Positions 6,725 to 7,619 of a DNA stretch of 7,619 nt are shown here, piece after piece; within the stretch, counting starts at the first letter, position 1, and each line of letters starts with the position of its first letter. The position numbers and the translations under genes were made by a program. The stretch covers positions 1 through 7,619 of the forward strand of contig JBBRXC010000077.1 in NCBI GenBank assembly GCA_038248745.1, written 5' to 3'. The notes beneath the pieces are model-generated. The model did not search any database and was not told the DNA's origin. It saw only the letters and a list, made by a program, of their open reading frames with translations. This DNA comes from JAENWH01 sp038248745 (GTDB lineage: Bacteria; Bacillota; Clostridia; Peptostreptococcales; Anaerovoracaceae).

Positions 6725-6773
6725 ATTGGGCTTGAAGCCCAATCTAGGCAGCCTATAATGGGCTTCAAGCCTG
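6725..6773 (+). terminator. Overlapping inverted repeats after pduL, possible terminator
   Basis: ATTGGGCTT (6725-6733) and AAGCCCAAT (6735-6743) are exact complements one base apart, giving a tight hairpin. Alternatively, GGCTTGAAGCCCA (6729-6741) pairs fully with TGGGCTTCAAGCC (6759-6771), with a small palindrome TAGGC-A-GCCTA (6745-6755) in its loop. The two folds exclude each other. Only TGTTTATT follows, so termination here would be weak; the better terminator is at 6860-6891. Confidence 0.5.
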
Positions 6774-6801
6774 TTTATTCAACCTTTAAAAGCCTCAACA
6801 T

Positions 6802-6815
6802 ATTGAAATTTCAAT
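6802..6815. repeat. 14-bp perfect palindrome
   Basis: ATTGAAA is followed directly by its reverse complement TTTCAAT. It abuts the long hairpin that starts at 6816. It could be a protein-binding site or chance in A/T-rich DNA; the sequence does not tell. Confidence 0.6.
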
Positions 6816-6853
6816 GCAAAGCACCTGTGGATAGTTATCCACAGGTGCTTTGC
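6816..6853. repeat. 38-base hairpin with inverted DnaA-box-like sites
   Basis: Arms of 18 bases (6816-6833 and 6836-6853) are exact complements around GT, so the DNA could form a long near-perfect hairpin. Neither strand has a U-tract after it, so it is not a classical intrinsic terminator. The right arm holds TTATCCACA (6835-6843), the consensus DnaA box. The left arm on the minus strand reads CTATCCACA (6826-6834), one base off. Binding by DnaA is a possibility only. Confidence 0.75.
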
Positions 6854-6859
6854 TAAAAT

Positions 6860-6891
6860 AAAAAGTTATCACAGCAAGTGATAACTTTTTT
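6860..6891. terminator. Bidirectional intrinsic terminator between pduL and deoC
   Basis: AAAAAGTTATCAC (6860-6872) and GTGATAACTTTTT (6878-6890) form a 13-bp stem around AGCAA. On the plus strand six T end the structure; on the minus strand the hairpin is followed by TTTTTATTTT. It can therefore stop both pduL and deoC transcription, as expected between convergent genes. Confidence 0.9.
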
Positions 6892-6909
6892 AAATCTTAT
6901 TTGAGAGTG

Positions 6910-6928
6910 CCCTTACCCTTAGCCCTTA
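6910..6928. repeat. Three CCCTTA units downstream of deoC
   Basis: CCCTTA occurs at 6910-6915, 6916-6921 and 6923-6928, the last after an extra G. On the minus strand this gives three GGG runs in the deoC 3' untranslated region, one short of a standard G-quadruplex. It may be incidental. Confidence 0.5.
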
Positions 6929-6955
6929 GAATGCAAGGATAAGAATGAATAAATA

Positions 6956-7618
6956 CTATTCGCTTTTCTCCTGTTCCTGAAGAATTTGAACGGAAGCACT
7001 GGCGCCGATTCGATCAGCTCCCGCCTCAATCATTTCCATCACTTTTTTTAAGTCTCGAATACCACCTGAAGCCTTAACCTGCATGTTATCCCCAACGGTT
7101 TTTTTCATTAAAGAAACATGATGTGCTGTTGCGCCACCGCTCGAAAAACCGGTAGATGTCTTTACAAAAGCTGCTCCTGCTTCCATAGAGAGCTGGCAAG
7201 CTTTTACGATTTCTTCATCTGTGAGCAGGCAGGTTTCAAGGATGACTTTTACGATAGCGCCATGTTCTTTTGCACTAATGACCACTTCAGCGATATCATC
7301 CCTAACATAGTCATATCTACCTTCTTTTAAAGCACCAATATGAAGTACCATATCGATTTCATTGGCGCCAGAAGCGGCAGCCCAGTTCGTCTCATATGCT
7401 TTTGCAGGAGTACTGACGGCCCCAAGGGGGAACCCAACAACGGAAGCAATCTTAACATCTGTTCCAGCCAGCAAAATGGCAGCAAGGGGTACATAGCAGG
7501 AATTGACGCATACCGCCCCAAAATCATGGATTTTTGCATCGTCACATAGTTTTTTAATATCTGCCTCGGTAGCTTCTGCCTTTAGAATGGTATGATCAAA
7601 ATATTTGTTTAATTTCAT
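6956..7618 (-). CDS. deoC: Deoxyribose-phosphate aldolase
   Basis: The 220-residue class I aldolase splits 2-deoxyribose 5-phosphate into glyceraldehyde 3-phosphate and acetaldehyde in deoxynucleoside breakdown. The Schiff-base lysine is Lys153 in FVKTSTGF; Lys182 in VKASGGIR and Asp89 in ANEIDM are the expected proton-relay residues. FDHTILK (7-13), CVNSCYV (37-43) and VGFPLG (61-66) are typical of the family, and the length is normal. Reading on the minus strand, the ATG is at 7618-7616 and the stop TAG at 6958-6956. The gene appears complete, but only one base upstream of the start is in the window, so its ribosome site and promoter cannot be seen. It converges with pduL across a shared terminator. 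Confidence 0.97.
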   Translation of the reverse strand: MKLNKYFDHTILKAEATEADIKKLCDDAKIHDFGAVCVNSCYVPLAAILLAGTDVKIASVVGFPLGAVSTPAKAYETNWAAASGANEIDMVLHIGALKEGRYDYVRDDIAEVVISAKEHGAIVKVILETCLLTDEEIVKACQLSMEAGAAFVKTSTGFSSGGATAHHVSLMKKTVGDNMQVKASGGIRDLKKVMEMIEAGADRIGASASVQILQEQEKSE

Positions 7619-7619
7619 G

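Noticed and set aside
6866..6873. TTATCACA as another DnaA box
   Set aside because: It lacks one base of the TTATNCACA pattern and is explained by the bidirectional terminator stem.
6903..6910. GAGAGTGC as part of a CIRCE heat-shock operator
   Set aside because: No matching inverted TTAGCACTC half lies at the required spacing, and the site is downstream of deoC rather than before a chaperone gene.
6910..6928. G-quadruplex on the minus strand
   Set aside because: Only three GGG runs are present close together; a standard intramolecular quadruplex needs four.
7118..7549. Plus-strand open frames opposite deoC (70 and 69 codons)
   Set aside because: They overlap a clear deoC on the other strand, with no ribosome site, no family resemblance and poor coding character.

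Overview
The window reads as a chromosomal stretch from a low-GC Gram-positive anaerobe, most likely a member of Clostridia (Eubacteriales). The evidence is the order tig-clpP-clpX-lon-engB, purine-rich Shine-Dalgarno sites a few bases before nearly every start, A/T-rich codon use, and a PduL-type phosphotransacylase. An Eubacteriaceae/Acetobacterium-like host would fit, but that is only an impression. No mobile element, CRISPR array, rRNA or tRNA is visible.

Layout. Positions 1-5122 hold a protein quality-control block, all on the plus strand: the 3' end of trigger factor, then ClpP peptidase, ClpX unfoldase, Lon protease and the ribosome-assembly GTPase EngB (YsxC/YihA). Gaps are 11-58 bases. 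A modest intrinsic terminator lies between clpX and lon. Positions 5146-6063 continue with a small DUF1232 membrane protein and hypoxanthine phosphoribosyltransferase (hpt). A 73-base A/T-rich spacer then leads to a stand-alone pduL (6137-6715). A 240-base intergenic region full of inverted repeats separates pduL from convergent deoC on the minus strand (6956-7618).

How the genes work together. Trigger factor folds nascent chains, ClpXP and Lon remove misfolded or regulatory proteins, and EngB helps mature the large ribosomal subunit, so the first block is a protein-synthesis and proteostasis operon. Hpt salvages purines. PduL and DeoC both touch C2 metabolism (acetyl-phosphate and acetaldehyde), but they converge on opposite strands and are not co-transcribed.

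The most notable observation is an in-frame TAA in engB, exactly where the P-loop serine codon is expected, while the rest of the gene stays intact in the same frame. Other points worth a look are short tandem duplications at three gene ends (start of lon, stop of the DUF1232 gene, stop of hpt), a 22-base perfect palindrome inside lon, and an 18-bp hairpin with no U-tract that carries a consensus DnaA box. I see no convincing undescribed multi-gene system; the gene content is mostly conserved housekeeping.
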